This document shows positions 36,165 through 45,124 of a stretch of 64,000 nt of DNA, piece after piece. How positions within the stretch are numbered: position 1 is the stretch's first letter; every line of letters starts with the position of its first letter. Made by a program: the position numbers and the translations under genes. Source of the stretch: Marine Group II euryarchaeote MED-G37 (GTDB taxonomy: Archaea > Thermoplasmatota > Poseidoniia > Poseidoniales > Thalassarchaeaceae); assembly GCA_002457555.1 (NCBI GenBank), contig NTJQ01000003.1, positions 57,838 through 121,837 of the forward strand. The letters run 5' to 3'. The notes under the pieces are model-generated. The model ran no database searches. It saw nothing but the letters and a program-made list of their open reading frames with translations, and had not been told where the DNA came from.

Positions 36165-36982
36165 TTTCCCTCAATACAATAAGGACAATATTTGGTAATG
36201 ACATATTGCTCACTTTCCATTTCTTCTTCTGTCAGAGGCTCCCTGCAAGCCCAGCACATCTGAGTTGTAGTTTCTTCCAATGCCGGGTCCAGAGCAACCC
36301 TTCTATCAAAAACGAAACAATCACCTTTCCAATGATCTCCACCAACCTGTTCAAAGTAACCTAGGATACCTCCCTCTAATTGTCTTACATCCGACCATCC
36401 TTGTTGCATCATAACTGCACTTGCTTTTTCACAACGAATGCCTCCAGTACAGAACATTACTACAGTCTGATTTTTGTCTATTTCTGACTCAGCTACAGCA
36501 TCGGGGAATGCCCTAAATGTCGATAAATTGAGGTCTACTGCGCCTTCGAATGTACCCAGTCGAACCTCGTAATCATTCCTAGTATCTAGTGCAACAATTT
36601 CTCGCCCTTGGTCTAACCATGTTTTGAATTCCTGAGGGGTAATTGATTCTCCTGTCGATTCTGCAGGACGAATTGAATCTAGACCTAGAGAAATTATTTC
36701 ATTCTTCAACCTAACATTCATTCTCCTAAATGACATTCTATCGCTATAGGATATTTTCAGCGGAATCCCTTCGAATCTCTTATCGGATTCGAGGTATTGT
36801 AAAAAATGGTCTACAGCTGATTGTTTTCCGGAGAGGATGAAGTTTATTCCCTCATGGCTCAACAAAATTGTACCTAGCAACCCAACTTCGTCACAAGTAG
36901 ATTTGAAAGGTTCGCGAAGTGTGTCCCGGTCTGGGAGATCAACGAAACGATATCCTGCAATATTCACTATTTCGTCAGTCAC
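36161..36982 (-). CDS. trhO: tRNA uridine(34) hydroxylase, rhodanese family
   Basis: TrhO makes 5-hydroxyuridine at the wobble base of certain tRNAs using oxygen. The frame is open to 37114, but the GTG at 36982 puts the N-terminus at N-I-A-G-Y-R-F, where the family starts, and avoids overlapping the upstream gene. The 273-residue product has the N-terminal acylphosphatase-like domain with L-L-S-H-E-G-I-N. It then has a rhodanese domain with the active Cys loop F-C-T-G-G-I-R-C-E-K-A. A C-terminal Cys-rich segment (C-W-A-C...C-P-Y-C) probably binds zinc. It follows a small membrane protein gene by eight bases, suggesting co-transcription. Confidence 0.9.
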   Translation of the reverse strand: MTDEIVNIAGYRFVDLPDRDTLREPFKSTCDEVGLLGTILLSHEGINFILSGKQSAVDHFLQYLESDKRFEGIPLKISYSDRMSFRRMNVRLKNEIISLGLDSIRPAESTGESITPQEFKTWLDQGREIVALDTRNDYEVRLGTFEGAVDLNLSTFRAFPDAVAESEIDKNQTVVMFCTGGIRCEKASAVMMQQGWSDVRQLEGGILGYFEQVGGDHWKGDCFVFDRRVALDPALEETTTQMCWACREPLTEEEMESEQYVITKYCPYCIEGN

Positions 36983-36990
36983 GCAACCAC

Positions 36991-37320
36991 CTAACTGGAC
37001 TCTGCTCGTGCGACTATACCGCTTGAAACCCACCATGCATCTCCAATAGACCAAATATAGAGGATTGGCCACAATATAACGGTCAGAATAAGTGGGAATT
37101 GAACTGCGAACCAACTAGCAGCTTTCCGGTGTTGTCGATTGAAATGTTGACCTATGAATAAGAATGGAATCAAGGCTAAAGCAATAGCAATTAATGGTCT
37201 CAATGCACCCCATGGCCCAATACCACCGCTTATTTCGTACCAGATTACTTTGACGACGCCGAGAGGGTTTGTGCTATCCTCTTCGTCGTCGATAACTTCG
37301 ACGACGTAATCCGCACTCAT
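36991..37320 (-). CDS. Small membrane protein, unknown
   Basis: The ATG at 37320 follows a G-rich CCAGGGGGTA that may act as a ribosome binding site; a TTG at 37374 would add 18 residues. The 109-residue product has a polar, acidic N-terminus of about 25 residues and then three hydrophobic helices (roughly 38-54, 68-82 and 84-100). The family was not recognised. It lies just upstream of trhO on the same strand and is divergent from the pyroglutamyl-peptidase/Nudix gene. Confidence 0.55.
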   Translation of the reverse strand: MSADYVVEVIDDEEDSTNPLGVVKVIWYEISGGIGPWGALRPLIAIALALIPFLFIGQHFNRQHRKAASWFAVQFPLILTVILWPILYIWSIGDAWWVSSGIVARAESS

Positions 37321-37405
37321 TACCCCCTGGCCAGACCTTTGCCGAATGAATATGACGATTCCCTGACCACGCAAGACACAACTATGGAGGGCCCTTCGGA
37401 AGTAC

Positions 37406-38386
37406 GTGAAACCCCGAGTTATGCTAACATCATTCCCAGCATTTGGGGGTCACGACGACAATATCTCGATGAAAGTAATGCAGGCAATCGAATCCATTGG
37501 AATATCTGGAATTACACTAGTAACTGAACTATTGACCTGTGATGAGGTTGGATCACGAAGAGTATCGGAGTCAATAAATCAGGGAGAGAAATTTAACGCA
37601 ATCATTCACCTTGGATTAGCCGAATCTCGAAATGAGATCTCATTGGAACGGTGGGCTCACAACGAATCTAATTTCAGGGTTGCAGATAACTCAGGACGGT
37701 TGGTTAATGAAATTGTTATTGAGGGTGCTCCTTCAAAGTATGAGACAACGGCTTCAAAGCATATATTGGATGAGGAGTTTGATGATGAAGAAGATGTAGT
37801 CTGGAGTGAATCCGCGGGTCAATTTATCTGCAATGAAACAATCTATAGGACATTAAATTCGATAGATTCAGTTGGAGAAAAAACCCCAGCGATTTTTATC
37901 CATTTGCCACCTGAATCTGAGGTGTCACTTGATAGGCAAATGGAAGTTATCACCCGTATAATCGAAACACTGGCAACAAAACCCAGGTTAGATGTCGTAG
38001 GTGCACTGTTATTTGATTCTCATAGGCGAATCCTGGCATGTAGGAGGCCGCCGCAGGATGTGTGGTCCGGTTGGTGGGAATTTCCTGGTGGAAAGATCGA
38101 TGAGGGAGAAACTGAGAAGGAGGCTTTACGCAGAGAAATTTTGGAAGAACTAGGCATTATTGTTGAACCAAATAGTCGAGTTGCTGATCTTCAATATGAG
38201 TACGAGGATCGTCTTGTTTCATTGTCTATTTGGGATTGTGGTGTTGTTAATCCGCAATCAATTGATGCTAAGGAACACGATTTAATTTGTTGGTTAGATC
38301 AACCTTCACTCAATTCGGTGAAATGGCTTCCTGCTGACGAACCTTTGATTGAAGAATGGATGAAATCAGGAATACCTCAATCTTGA
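37406..38386 (+). CDS. Pyroglutamyl-peptidase I-like domain fused to a Nudix hydrolase
   Basis: The 326-residue product joins two enzymes. Residues 1-190 match peptidase family C15, which removes N-terminal pyroglutamate. The opening resembles V-L-L-T-x-F-x-x-F-G-G, and the triad residues are Glu81 (I-S-L-E-R), Cys142 (G-Q-F-I-C-N) and His166 (F-I-H-L-P), close to their normal numbering. Residues 195-326 form a MutT-like domain with a complete Nudix box from Gly229 to Ile251, including R-E-I-L-E-E-L-G, and a preceding W-W-E-F-P-G-G. The domains are joined without a linker longer than a few residues. The start is GTG, supported by the family N-terminus. It overlaps the convergent UPF0201 gene by ten bases. 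Confidence 0.88.
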   Translation: MKPRVMLTSFPAFGGHDDNISMKVMQAIESIGISGITLVTELLTCDEVGSRRVSESINQGEKFNAIIHLGLAESRNEISLERWAHNESNFRVADNSGRLVNEIVIEGAPSKYETTASKHILDEEFDDEEDVVWSESAGQFICNETIYRTLNSIDSVGEKTPAIFIHLPPESEVSLDRQMEVITRIIETLATKPRLDVVGALLFDSHRRILACRRPPQDVWSGWWEFPGGKIDEGETEKEALRREILEELGIIVEPNSRVADLQYEYEDRLVSLSIWDCGVVNPQSIDAKEHDLICWLDQPSLNSVKWLPADEPLIEEWMKSGIPQS

Positions 38387-38895
38387 TCTATATTGATTGT
38401 TCTCCTTCCTTTATTGTCGAACCATTCAATTGGTGTTCCATCTTGATCCATACTCAGGTCATCCCCTAAACTTCTAGGGATGCTATGTCTCCCTTCATGC
38501 CAGGTTAATTGTTCAAGCCATAAACCGAGGTCATCACCTTGCAATGAAACTTCCATAACCCCCCCAAGAGGAAGCTCCTCAACTACAAATGCCACCTTAC
38601 TTACAAATGCGGCCTGCCTAGATAATTGAAAGTGAGTAGTATCTTTGTGTAGATTCATCGTCATTACATCAAAAGCAGTATCTAATATTCGATTATTTGA
38701 GCAATATTCTATTATTCTGGATAAAGACTGAGATTTCCCAGATAGTTTGCTCTCCTCTCGGGTTACCGGAAAACGGTCCTCCTCCCCTGAGATTTTGCAA
38801 TCCCAATCAGGGAATAGTGACCTAATTGCCTTCTCAACTAGGGTGGCGTCCTCGTGGGTTTTTACTATGGTAGAGACAGTTATCTCCGGTTCCAT
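38377..38895 (-). CDS. UPF0201 family protein
   Basis: The 172-residue product belongs to archaeal UPF0201 (COG1931), whose function is not established. Visible family features are the opening I-T-V-S-T-I-V-K-T-H-E-D, the K-A-I-x-x-L-F-P-D-W block, and the core I-L-D-T-A followed by the conserved F-Q-L-S-R-Q-A-A-F segment and P-L-G-G-V-M-E-V. An ATG at 38922 would add nine residues. The C-terminal 35 residues are longer than in most relatives. An RNA-related role is sometimes suggested for this family but is unproven. Confidence 0.78.
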   Translation of the reverse strand: MEPEITVSTIVKTHEDATLVEKAIRSLFPDWDCKISGEEDRFPVTREESKLSGKSQSLSRIIEYCSNNRILDTAFDVMTMNLHKDTTHFQLSRQAAFVSKVAFVVEELPLGGVMEVSLQGDDLGLWLEQLTWHEGRHSIPRSLGDDLSMDQDGTPIEWFDNKGRRTINIDQD

Positions 38896-38990
38896 GTCTA
38901 GCCGAGGATGTGTGCAGGTCATGATTACTATGGATAATCAGTCTCCCATGACCACGAATAATTCAAACCATTGATTTGGTAGCCCCGTGT

Positions 38991-39854
38991 ATGGTACAGC
39001 GTTCTCCGTTGATTAGCGCGGGTTTGCTACTAGCACCTACGATCTGTGTGGTCGCGCTTAGGTTTGGTCTTCCAAACATTGAGGAATTACTCAGACAAGA
39101 CATCCTTGCGCAAGTGATGATTCACACGATTGCGATAATTTTAGGGATAATTATGTACTTTAGATATCGAGTTGTTGAGGACCACGAATATCATCGCTCT
39201 AGTGCAATTAAAGAGCTATCCAGTATGTACCGACTCGAGGATAAGGGGCTATGGAGTCGTGGAGATGCGGCATTGGAAAAATTAGAGTCTCAAGCCAGTA
39301 GTGAACCTAGAGGAAGAGCAGGCTTACGATTCCAAAAGAGAATGAGCGGTAGAATTTCAGATTTGAATAAGGAAGGTTCAGAGTTTGAATTAGATTCGAA
39401 AGATTCTAGGATGGATGTAGATGTTCAGGTAGAAGGTGCATCATCTAATTCCAATTCAAGTAAAACTCAATCAGAAGAAGTTAGTGAGCCCACCGGAGCT
39501 TTAGGAGCTAGTGCGGAAGCCTCAGCTCAACGACGCCTTGCAAAAGAATTGTCCCGCCGAGAAAAGCAAGCTGCAAAAGACGAGAAGAAGGCAAAAAAGC
39601 AGGCTAAGAAGGAAGCAAAGGCCGCCGAAAAGGCAAAAAAAATTGCAGCTAAGGCTGCTGCAAAAGTAGAAAAAGAATCGGCAAAGAAACCTAAATCCCC
39701 ATCTACACAAACTAACTGGGATGCAATAGAAGACACACAATGGCAACCTGCGGCTGCATCATCTATTTCCAAATCTGTAATCTCTTGTCAAGAGTGTGGG
39801 GCCGTAAACAATAGCGGCACCGCATACTGTAGTAGTTGCGGTGCTTTCCTGTAA
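38991..39854 (+). CDS. Membrane protein with Lys/Ala-rich coiled coil and C-terminal zinc ribbon
   Basis: The 287-residue product has two membrane helices at about 8-27 and 41-58. A polar region follows, then a long Lys/Ala/Glu-rich stretch (about 180-235) predicted to be a charged helix or coiled coil. The last 22 residues form a zinc ribbon with C-Q-E-C and C-S-S-C. The charged helix is unusually repetitive at the DNA level (many AAG/GCA codons). A TTG at 38976 is an alternative start. It lies 54 bases before dnaJ on the same strand. The function is not known; a membrane-tethered nucleic-acid or protein-binding role is speculation. Confidence 0.68.
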   Translation: MVQRSPLISAGLLLAPTICVVALRFGLPNIEELLRQDILAQVMIHTIAIILGIIMYFRYRVVEDHEYHRSSAIKELSSMYRLEDKGLWSRGDAALEKLESQASSEPRGRAGLRFQKRMSGRISDLNKEGSEFELDSKDSRMDVDVQVEGASSNSNSSKTQSEEVSEPTGALGASAEASAQRRLAKELSRREKQAAKDEKKAKKQAKKEAKAAEKAKKIAAKAAAKVEKESAKKPKSPSTQTNWDAIEDTQWQPAAASSISKSVISCQECGAVNNSGTAYCSSCGAFL

Positions 39855-39908
39855 GCATTCCAATGGGTTGAAAACAGGTGCTTTAGAGCAATTGGTTGTG
39901 GTGGTACC

Positions 39909-41051
39909 TTGAGTCAGAAGAGAGATTACTACGAAGTATTAGGAGTGGACCGTAAAGGGTCTGACTCTGATATAAAGAAAGCCTTTCGTTCCAAGGCTAG
40001 GGAATTTCATCCAGATAAGAACCCAGATGACCCTGATGCGGAATCGCGCTTCAAAGAAGTTCAGGAAGCTTACGCCATTCTATCTAATCCTGATGAAAGA
40101 AAAAAGTACGACATGTTTGGGCACGACCGCCCTGGTGGCTCTCCCTGGGGTTCTGGAGGGTTTCAAGGAGTCAATATCAGCATCGACGACTTATTTGGAG
40201 GTGGTTTCGACTCGATTTTTTCATCCTTATTCGGAGGTGGAACCAGACAAAGACCATCCAGAGGCGCCGATCTTCTTATTCGCCATGTGGTGAGTTTTCA
40301 AGATGCATTTAGCGGAGTTGATGATGAATTAGAAATCGATGTGGTAAATCGTTGTGAAAGTTGTGAGGGTAGTGGTTCTCAGACTCCGGAAGGTGTCAGA
40401 GTTTGTCCAACCTGTGATGGAAGAGGGCGATTAACTAGAATAGAAAGAATAGGTCCATTTCAACAACAAGTTACCCAAGATTGCAGAGCCTGTGGAGGCG
40501 ATGGAAGAATCATACAAAATCCCTGTAAAACTTGTGCGGGTAAAGGTCGAGCAGAGCAACCAAAGAAAGTCAAATTTAGTGTTCCCGCAGGCATAGATAG
40601 TGGAACCAGATTGAGATTGAGTGGTCATGGAGAGTCTCCTAGGAATCTAAATGGAAAACCTGGGAATCTATACATTGAAATTGAGGTAGAAGAACATGAT
40701 TGGTTTGAAAGGGATGGTTCCGATTTGTTGATGGCTCTTCCAGTTAGTTATGTCGATCTTGTATTAGGCACGAGTATTGAGATACCTCACATCGATGGCT
40801 CAACTCTCAAAGTCAGTATAAACGCTGGTTCAAAACCGGGAGAGACAGTCACAATCCCAAATCGAGGCCTACCTTATCCAAGGGGGGGAAGAGGTAGGGG
40901 GGCAGTAATGGTCCTGCTCAAACTTGCAATGCCAAACAAGTTGTCCCGTTCTACTAAAAAGCAACTAAAAGAACTCAAAGAAGATTTAGATAGCGGCGCA
41001 TCAGTTACTGATGACCTCCACAGAGAAGCTCGTGACCGCCGCCGCTCATGA
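39909..41051 (+). CDS. dnaJ: Chaperone protein DnaJ
   Basis: A type I Hsp40 of 380 residues that stimulates Hsp70 ATPase and delivers unfolded clients. The J domain (1-70) has H-P-D at about 35-37. A Gly/Phe-rich linker with repeated F-G-G-G follows. A zinc domain with four C-x-x-C-x-G-x-G repeats starts near residue 148, and the C-terminal client-binding domains are complete. The start is TTG at 39909, with normal J-domain spacing after it. The dnaK and grpE genes are not in this window. The stop overlaps the convergent exported-protein gene by six bases. Confidence 0.95.
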   Translation: MSQKRDYYEVLGVDRKGSDSDIKKAFRSKAREFHPDKNPDDPDAESRFKEVQEAYAILSNPDERKKYDMFGHDRPGGSPWGSGGFQGVNISIDDLFGGGFDSIFSSLFGGGTRQRPSRGADLLIRHVVSFQDAFSGVDDELEIDVVNRCESCEGSGSQTPEGVRVCPTCDGRGRLTRIERIGPFQQQVTQDCRACGGDGRIIQNPCKTCAGKGRAEQPKKVKFSVPAGIDSGTRLRLSGHGESPRNLNGKPGNLYIEIEVEEHDWFERDGSDLLMALPVSYVDLVLGTSIEIPHIDGSTLKVSINAGSKPGETVTIPNRGLPYPRGGRGRGAVMVLLKLAMPNKLSRSTKKQLKELKEDLDSGASVTDDLHREARDRRRS

Positions 41052-43205
41052 CCAGTCAATCGCCCGATTAGGTACGGCCGCCAATGGTTCACTGTTTACC
41101 AATCCGGAAAGGTGGAAGCCAATATTCGAAGGCTCTCCTGAGATGCTTAATCTGAGGAATGTACTAGTCAGAGGTGACAGAGTATCCAAGAATATTTCAT
41201 CACCATTGAAGAGATGTTTAGGCGATACCTCTGCAATACTTACGCTCGCACCCTCTGGAGCATAAACACGCATTGCAGCCATTTCCCAAGCGGATTCAGC
41301 GATTCGAATTCCAATGAGCATGGTGTTGTTTCCTTCATTTATTCTCCAAGCACAAATTTCTACTTGTTCCGTATTGTGTCTAATTAGAGGCCCTCCCCAG
41401 TCTTCAACTACAGCCTGCCAAGGGCTATCACCTAGTTGATGAAGGGCAGAATCGATTACTTGTTCATTGGTTTCTTCTTCTGCAAGTAGTGTAGTCAAGC
41501 GTTCACGTAATCTCCGCAATCTCCGTAATTCGTGTTGTTCGATTTCAATTTGGTTGATTCCATCACGCCAACGATTTCGATTCCAAAAAATGACTAGTAC
41601 AGCCGGTGCAAGCAGGAAAAATCCTGCAAAGATGTAGTAATCAGTAAACAGGTTCGACTGATCGGTGAATAAACCCGGGTCCATTTCGACAATGTCTCCA
41701 TCATCGATGAGTTTGAAATCATAATAGGTCAAACTAGCATCGCCAATTTTCTCTACCCTAATTGCGTGGATACCATAAGGTACGTCGATTAATCCACCGT
41801 TAGAGGCATTTTCGATTGACCAGGTTTCTTGATTTAGCACAAATATCTGGTAAGTTACCGGCTGGGTAAGGTCGGCATCGATATGTAATTTAGAACCATT
41901 AGCAGAGGTCACCTCGAAGCCAAAAACATCTACAAATTCATCCCCAGACATTCTGGCTTCGATGGTTTCATTGAAAGAAACATTAGGCCAATTTGAGAAA
42001 TCATCAGAAATCACCCATAGTCTGTCGGGTGCATCTCCCATTGCCCCAGCATCCCCTTTAGGATACTCTGTTAATGCGATATTCCACTCTGAAAGAGTTT
42101 CAGAATTCATGCGGAACTCAAGAGCTACCGTATCAACATTCGTAGTAATTGCATTTGTGCAATCACCCTCCAAATCGAATACAGTTCCGTCTGAAGAAAT
42201 CAAGGAAACTTCAAAATTCACTTCTTCGAACCTATCCCAACAAGTTAATGTGAGCCCCATTCTACTAGCTGATTCCACACGAATGGTATCACCTTCTGTG
42301 TCACTGGATGAAACCCAGCCCCTAAGGATCTGCGCCTCGCTTGGGAATAGAAGTGGTTCACGCTCGCCCCAATCAGCAGCCAATTCCCCCCAAGAAGCCT
42401 CCAAATTAGGGGAATGTCGTAAAATGTACAATTCATAAGCTGCGAATCCATTTTCTGGCAATTGTTTGATCCTTAACCAAAGATTTCCATTTTCTGGGTA
42501 AATGAACCGGAATTGACCATCTTCATCGGGTTCAAATGCTTCAAACAATGTCTTTGTTGAATCGTTTCTAAGCCAAAATTCTATTTCAACGGATTCCGGC
42601 ATCAGGGGGACTGAAATTTCGATGATATCACCTGCATCACCAAGGATTTCGATTGAATCTTTATCAGACCCATCGATAAGAGACCCAATCACCCAATGAA
42701 CTCCAGTGGGGTGAATCTCATGACAATTATCTATGGGACAATCCCAGGTGGGGTCTACAAGTTGTTGATTAACGGCAATACCCGGACTGGGGATATTATC
42801 TAGCCAATCATCACCCTCGATAATCATCGATGAAGAATTTGCATTTACCCATTGACTCATCTCAAAAAATAAATCATCTATTGAGGTTCCACTGTTGGCA
42901 ATTACCAGAAAATCGACCCGCCCCGAGGCTACGAAGGAGAGTTCTATTCGATTTGGGTTTGAGACGGTGTAATTTCCATCAGTAGCCATCACTTTGAGTT
43001 CTAGTCCTGGGCATGATGACTTTTGGCACCATATCTTTATGAATATTGGAAGAGGTTGGTCAAATTCGCTTGAATTTTCGATTAGTGTGACCGAATTTTC
43101 ACTATCCTGAGCGGTTGCATGAGAAACGCCTCCAATAAGGAATATGAAAAGGACGAAAATGGCATTAGCGGTCCGGCCCACGGCCCTTCGGGCCGGCTTC
43201 CCCAT
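41046..43205 (-). CDS. Exported membrane protein with PPC-like domains and cytoplasmic tail domain
   Basis: The product has 719 residues. A signal peptide follows a short Arg-rich start. The ATG at 43205 lies upstream of a stem-loop (43181-43195); a GTG at 43181 would place that stem-loop outside the gene and still leave the signal peptide intact. The ectodomain contains beta domains like bacterial pre-peptidase C-terminal modules, for example around D-S-I-E-I-L-G-D-A-G-D at about 180 and repeated later. A membrane helix at about 552-572 is followed by an Arg-rich coiled helix and a folded cytoplasmic domain of about 100 residues. No enzyme motif was seen. A signalling or scaffold role is possible but unsupported. 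Confidence 0.68.
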   Translation of the reverse strand: MGKPARRAVGRTANAIFVLFIFLIGGVSHATAQDSENSVTLIENSSEFDQPLPIFIKIWCQKSSCPGLELKVMATDGNYTVSNPNRIELSFVASGRVDFLVIANSGTSIDDLFFEMSQWVNANSSSMIIEGDDWLDNIPSPGIAVNQQLVDPTWDCPIDNCHEIHPTGVHWVIGSLIDGSDKDSIEILGDAGDIIEISVPLMPESVEIEFWLRNDSTKTLFEAFEPDEDGQFRFIYPENGNLWLRIKQLPENGFAAYELYILRHSPNLEASWGELAADWGEREPLLFPSEAQILRGWVSSSDTEGDTIRVESASRMGLTLTCWDRFEEVNFEVSLISSDGTVFDLEGDCTNAITTNVDTVALEFRMNSETLSEWNIALTEYPKGDAGAMGDAPDRLWVISDDFSNWPNVSFNETIEARMSGDEFVDVFGFEVTSANGSKLHIDADLTQPVTYQIFVLNQETWSIENASNGGLIDVPYGIHAIRVEKIGDASLTYYDFKLIDDGDIVEMDPGLFTDQSNLFTDYYIFAGFFLLAPAVLVIFWNRNRWRDGINQIEIEQHELRRLRRLRERLTTLLAEEETNEQVIDSALHQLGDSPWQAVVEDWGGPLIRHNTEQVEICAWRINEGNNTMLIGIRIAESAWEMAAMRVYAPEGASVSIAEVSPKHLFNGDEIFLDTLSPLTSTFLRLSISGEPSNIGFHLSGLVNSEPLAAVPNRAIDWS
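43181..43195 (-). other. Stem-loop near divergent starts, 6-bp stem, loop TTC
   Basis: CGGCCC pairs with GGGCCG around TTC, next to the starts of a minus-strand exported protein and plus-strand arcS. It falls inside the longest version of the exported-protein gene, which makes that start doubtful. Confidence 0.55.
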
Positions 43206-43243
43206 TAGAATGCTTCAAGCGAACCGCATCGTTAGCGGCCCCG

Positions 43244-45049
43244 ATGACAGAGGGTGCTGATGAGCGACCGCTGGCACGCAGCGTTGCTGCAAGAGGGCGT
43301 TTTGCGCGTATTTTCTCTCTTGGTGATCGAGCCTCTCCGTCATCTTGGACTCCTGGATTGGTAGTTTCCTCAGATGATCCTGAAATCCCCCTTCGATTTT
43401 CTGCATTTAGAATAGAGAGAGAATCAAGTACAATTCCTGCGAAAATGTCCATGGAAGTACTTGGTGATTTATGCTTACCATTCGGAAAACCGGAAATTTG
43501 GAATGCAGAGGAAGGACTTATTTTACCTTCTAGTTTAGTAGAATCCGATAGTGGTCAAAACTCGATTGGGAGTCAATTATTCCCTGTCTCTTGGCAATCC
43601 TTGCATCATGATGAGAAATTATTGGAAAATTCTCTAGAACCATCCATCGTCACCCTCATCGATGCACCTCAACTTGCAGAGCGTCCAGGTAAATTGGTTG
43701 AAGCACTAGATGCAATTAGGAGACGATTCCCGACCTCACTCATCTGGACTCCGGGAATAGGTGGTCCAGACAATTGCGCCTTACTCTCGTGGATGGGTGT
43801 CGATCTATTTGATTTCTCGAGGTCTCAGGAAGCAGTTGCAAGAGGGGTAATCCTAACCGAAGACGGACCACGTGAACCCGAGTCGACAGCGGGCGAAGTA
43901 TCTGATTTACAAACTCAACTCGAGGCTTGGGAAAGAGCCCTTGGGGCAACACGTTCAGCCATCAGAGAAGGAACGATCCGACAACTTGCAGAACGACAGG
44001 CATTGTCTAGTCCCAGGTCCGTTGAGAGACTTCGAAGACACGATTCAATTATGTCTGAAAAGGCAAGTACTGATGCAGGTTCCGCTGGACTAGCGAGTGT
44101 GGTTAAAGAGGGAACTAGACTACTTTGCCATTCTTATTCAAGTAGAGATGACCCATTAATCCAAAACTGGAGACGGCGAGTATCACAATTACATACCCCT
44201 CCAAATCATCAAAGCAATGTAATGGTCTTGTTACCTTGTTCGGCCAAGAAACCATATCGCCTTTCTCAATCACATCGCAGATTCCAAAGAGCAATCCCAA
44301 CAAGGGGAGTGAATCAAGTCATGGTAACTGCACCATTAGGTTTGGTCCCAAGGGAATTAGAGGACTTCTGGCCAGCTGCTCATTACGATATTCCGGTTAC
44401 TGGAGATTGGGATATCGATGAATTGCAGGTCATTCGTGAAATGGTTCGTTCATATGCAACTAGAAACGAATTTGAATTGGTCATTAACCATTCAGGAATA
44501 GATATAGAAATTCCAGCAATTCATGTTATCGACACACGACAGGGTGAATCTGCCGGCTCGCAGAATTCTCTTAATAACCTCCAAGAAGCAATAGAAGTTG
44601 CAAGCAAAGAATATCGATTAAAAAACCCCAAGGAAAGTATTCATCGGCTTGAGAAACTCAAGTCTGCCTCCCGGTTCCAACACGGTACTGATGATTGGTT
44701 GGAAGGAACAAAAGTCAGTGGCAGACCGCCAATATTCCGTATCGAAAAGGAAAGAATACAAATTGCATTATGGAATCCTCGCTCAGGCCGATTTTCTTTC
44801 TCAAAGGCGGCATTACCAATATTAGATGCCTGCAATGCTTTACCAAGAGTGGAATTGATTTCTAATTTTGAGTGGCGTGGAGATATATTCTCCACTAACG
44901 TAAAAAACGCGGACCGAAATATTCGTACTGGAGACGAAATTCTAGTCTTCCAAGATGGTATTTTGGTAGGTAGCGCGAGGGCTGAGGCATCGGAATGGGA
45001 ATGGCCCAATGGACCGGGTAGACTGGCAAAGGCCAAACACCGTCTATGA
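43244..45049 (+). CDS. arcS: Archaeosine synthase, TgtA2-type
   Basis: ArcS modifies preQ0 at position 15 of archaeal tRNAs on the way to archaeosine, acting after TgtA. The 601-residue product has a degenerate TGT-like N-terminal region. It then has the ArcS-specific P-C-x3-K-P-Y-x2-S-x2-H motif starting at Pro331, which is complete here. A PUA domain forms the C-terminal 80 residues, with G-D-E-I-L-V-F and V-G-S-A-R-A. Length is close to that of relatives. A second in-frame ATG was not preferred, because the first gives normal spacing. The gene precedes rps15 on the same strand. Confidence 0.88.
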   Translation: MTEGADERPLARSVAARGRFARIFSLGDRASPSSWTPGLVVSSDDPEIPLRFSAFRIERESSTIPAKMSMEVLGDLCLPFGKPEIWNAEEGLILPSSLVESDSGQNSIGSQLFPVSWQSLHHDEKLLENSLEPSIVTLIDAPQLAERPGKLVEALDAIRRRFPTSLIWTPGIGGPDNCALLSWMGVDLFDFSRSQEAVARGVILTEDGPREPESTAGEVSDLQTQLEAWERALGATRSAIREGTIRQLAERQALSSPRSVERLRRHDSIMSEKASTDAGSAGLASVVKEGTRLLCHSYSSRDDPLIQNWRRRVSQLHTPPNHQSNVMVLLPCSAKKPYRLSQSHRRFQRAIPTRGVNQVMVTAPLGLVPRELEDFWPAAHYDIPVTGDWDIDELQVIREMVRSYATRNEFELVINHSGIDIEIPAIHVIDTRQGESAGSQNSLNNLQEAIEVASKEYRLKNPKESIHRLEKLKSASRFQHGTDDWLEGTKVSGRPPIFRIEKERIQIALWNPRSGRFSFSKAALPILDACNALPRVELISNFEWRGDIFSTNVKNADRNIRTGDEILVFQDGILVGSARAEASEWEWPNGPGRLAKAKHRL

Positions 45050-45054
45050 CTAAA

Positions 45055-45067
45055 CACCCTTTGGGTG
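45055..45067 (+). other. Intergenic stem-loop, 5-bp stem, loop TTT
   Basis: CACCC pairs with GGGTG around TTT, five bases after the arcS stop and 57 before rps15. It is the weakest of the nine stem-loops. Confidence 0.45.
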
Positions 45068-45112
45068 ACATGCGTAGCGATTAAAGAGGGGCAGCAGGTC
45101 GGCGAGCCGCTT

Positions 45113-45119
45113 GAGGTGA
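45113..45119 (+). promoter_or_regulatory. Ribosome binding site of rps15
   Basis: GAGGTGA lies five bases before the GTG start at 45125. It is one of the strongest Shine-Dalgarno matches in the window and fixes the choice of a GTG start. Confidence 0.8.
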
Positions 45120-45124
45120 CCTAA

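Noticed and set aside
36983..37114. N-terminal extension of trhO
   Set aside because: It overlaps the small membrane protein gene, and the family N-terminus starts at the GTG at 36982.
39540..39700. A-rich repetitive stretch as a possible low-complexity non-coding element
   Set aside because: It is in frame within the Lys/Ala-rich helix of the membrane zinc-ribbon protein.
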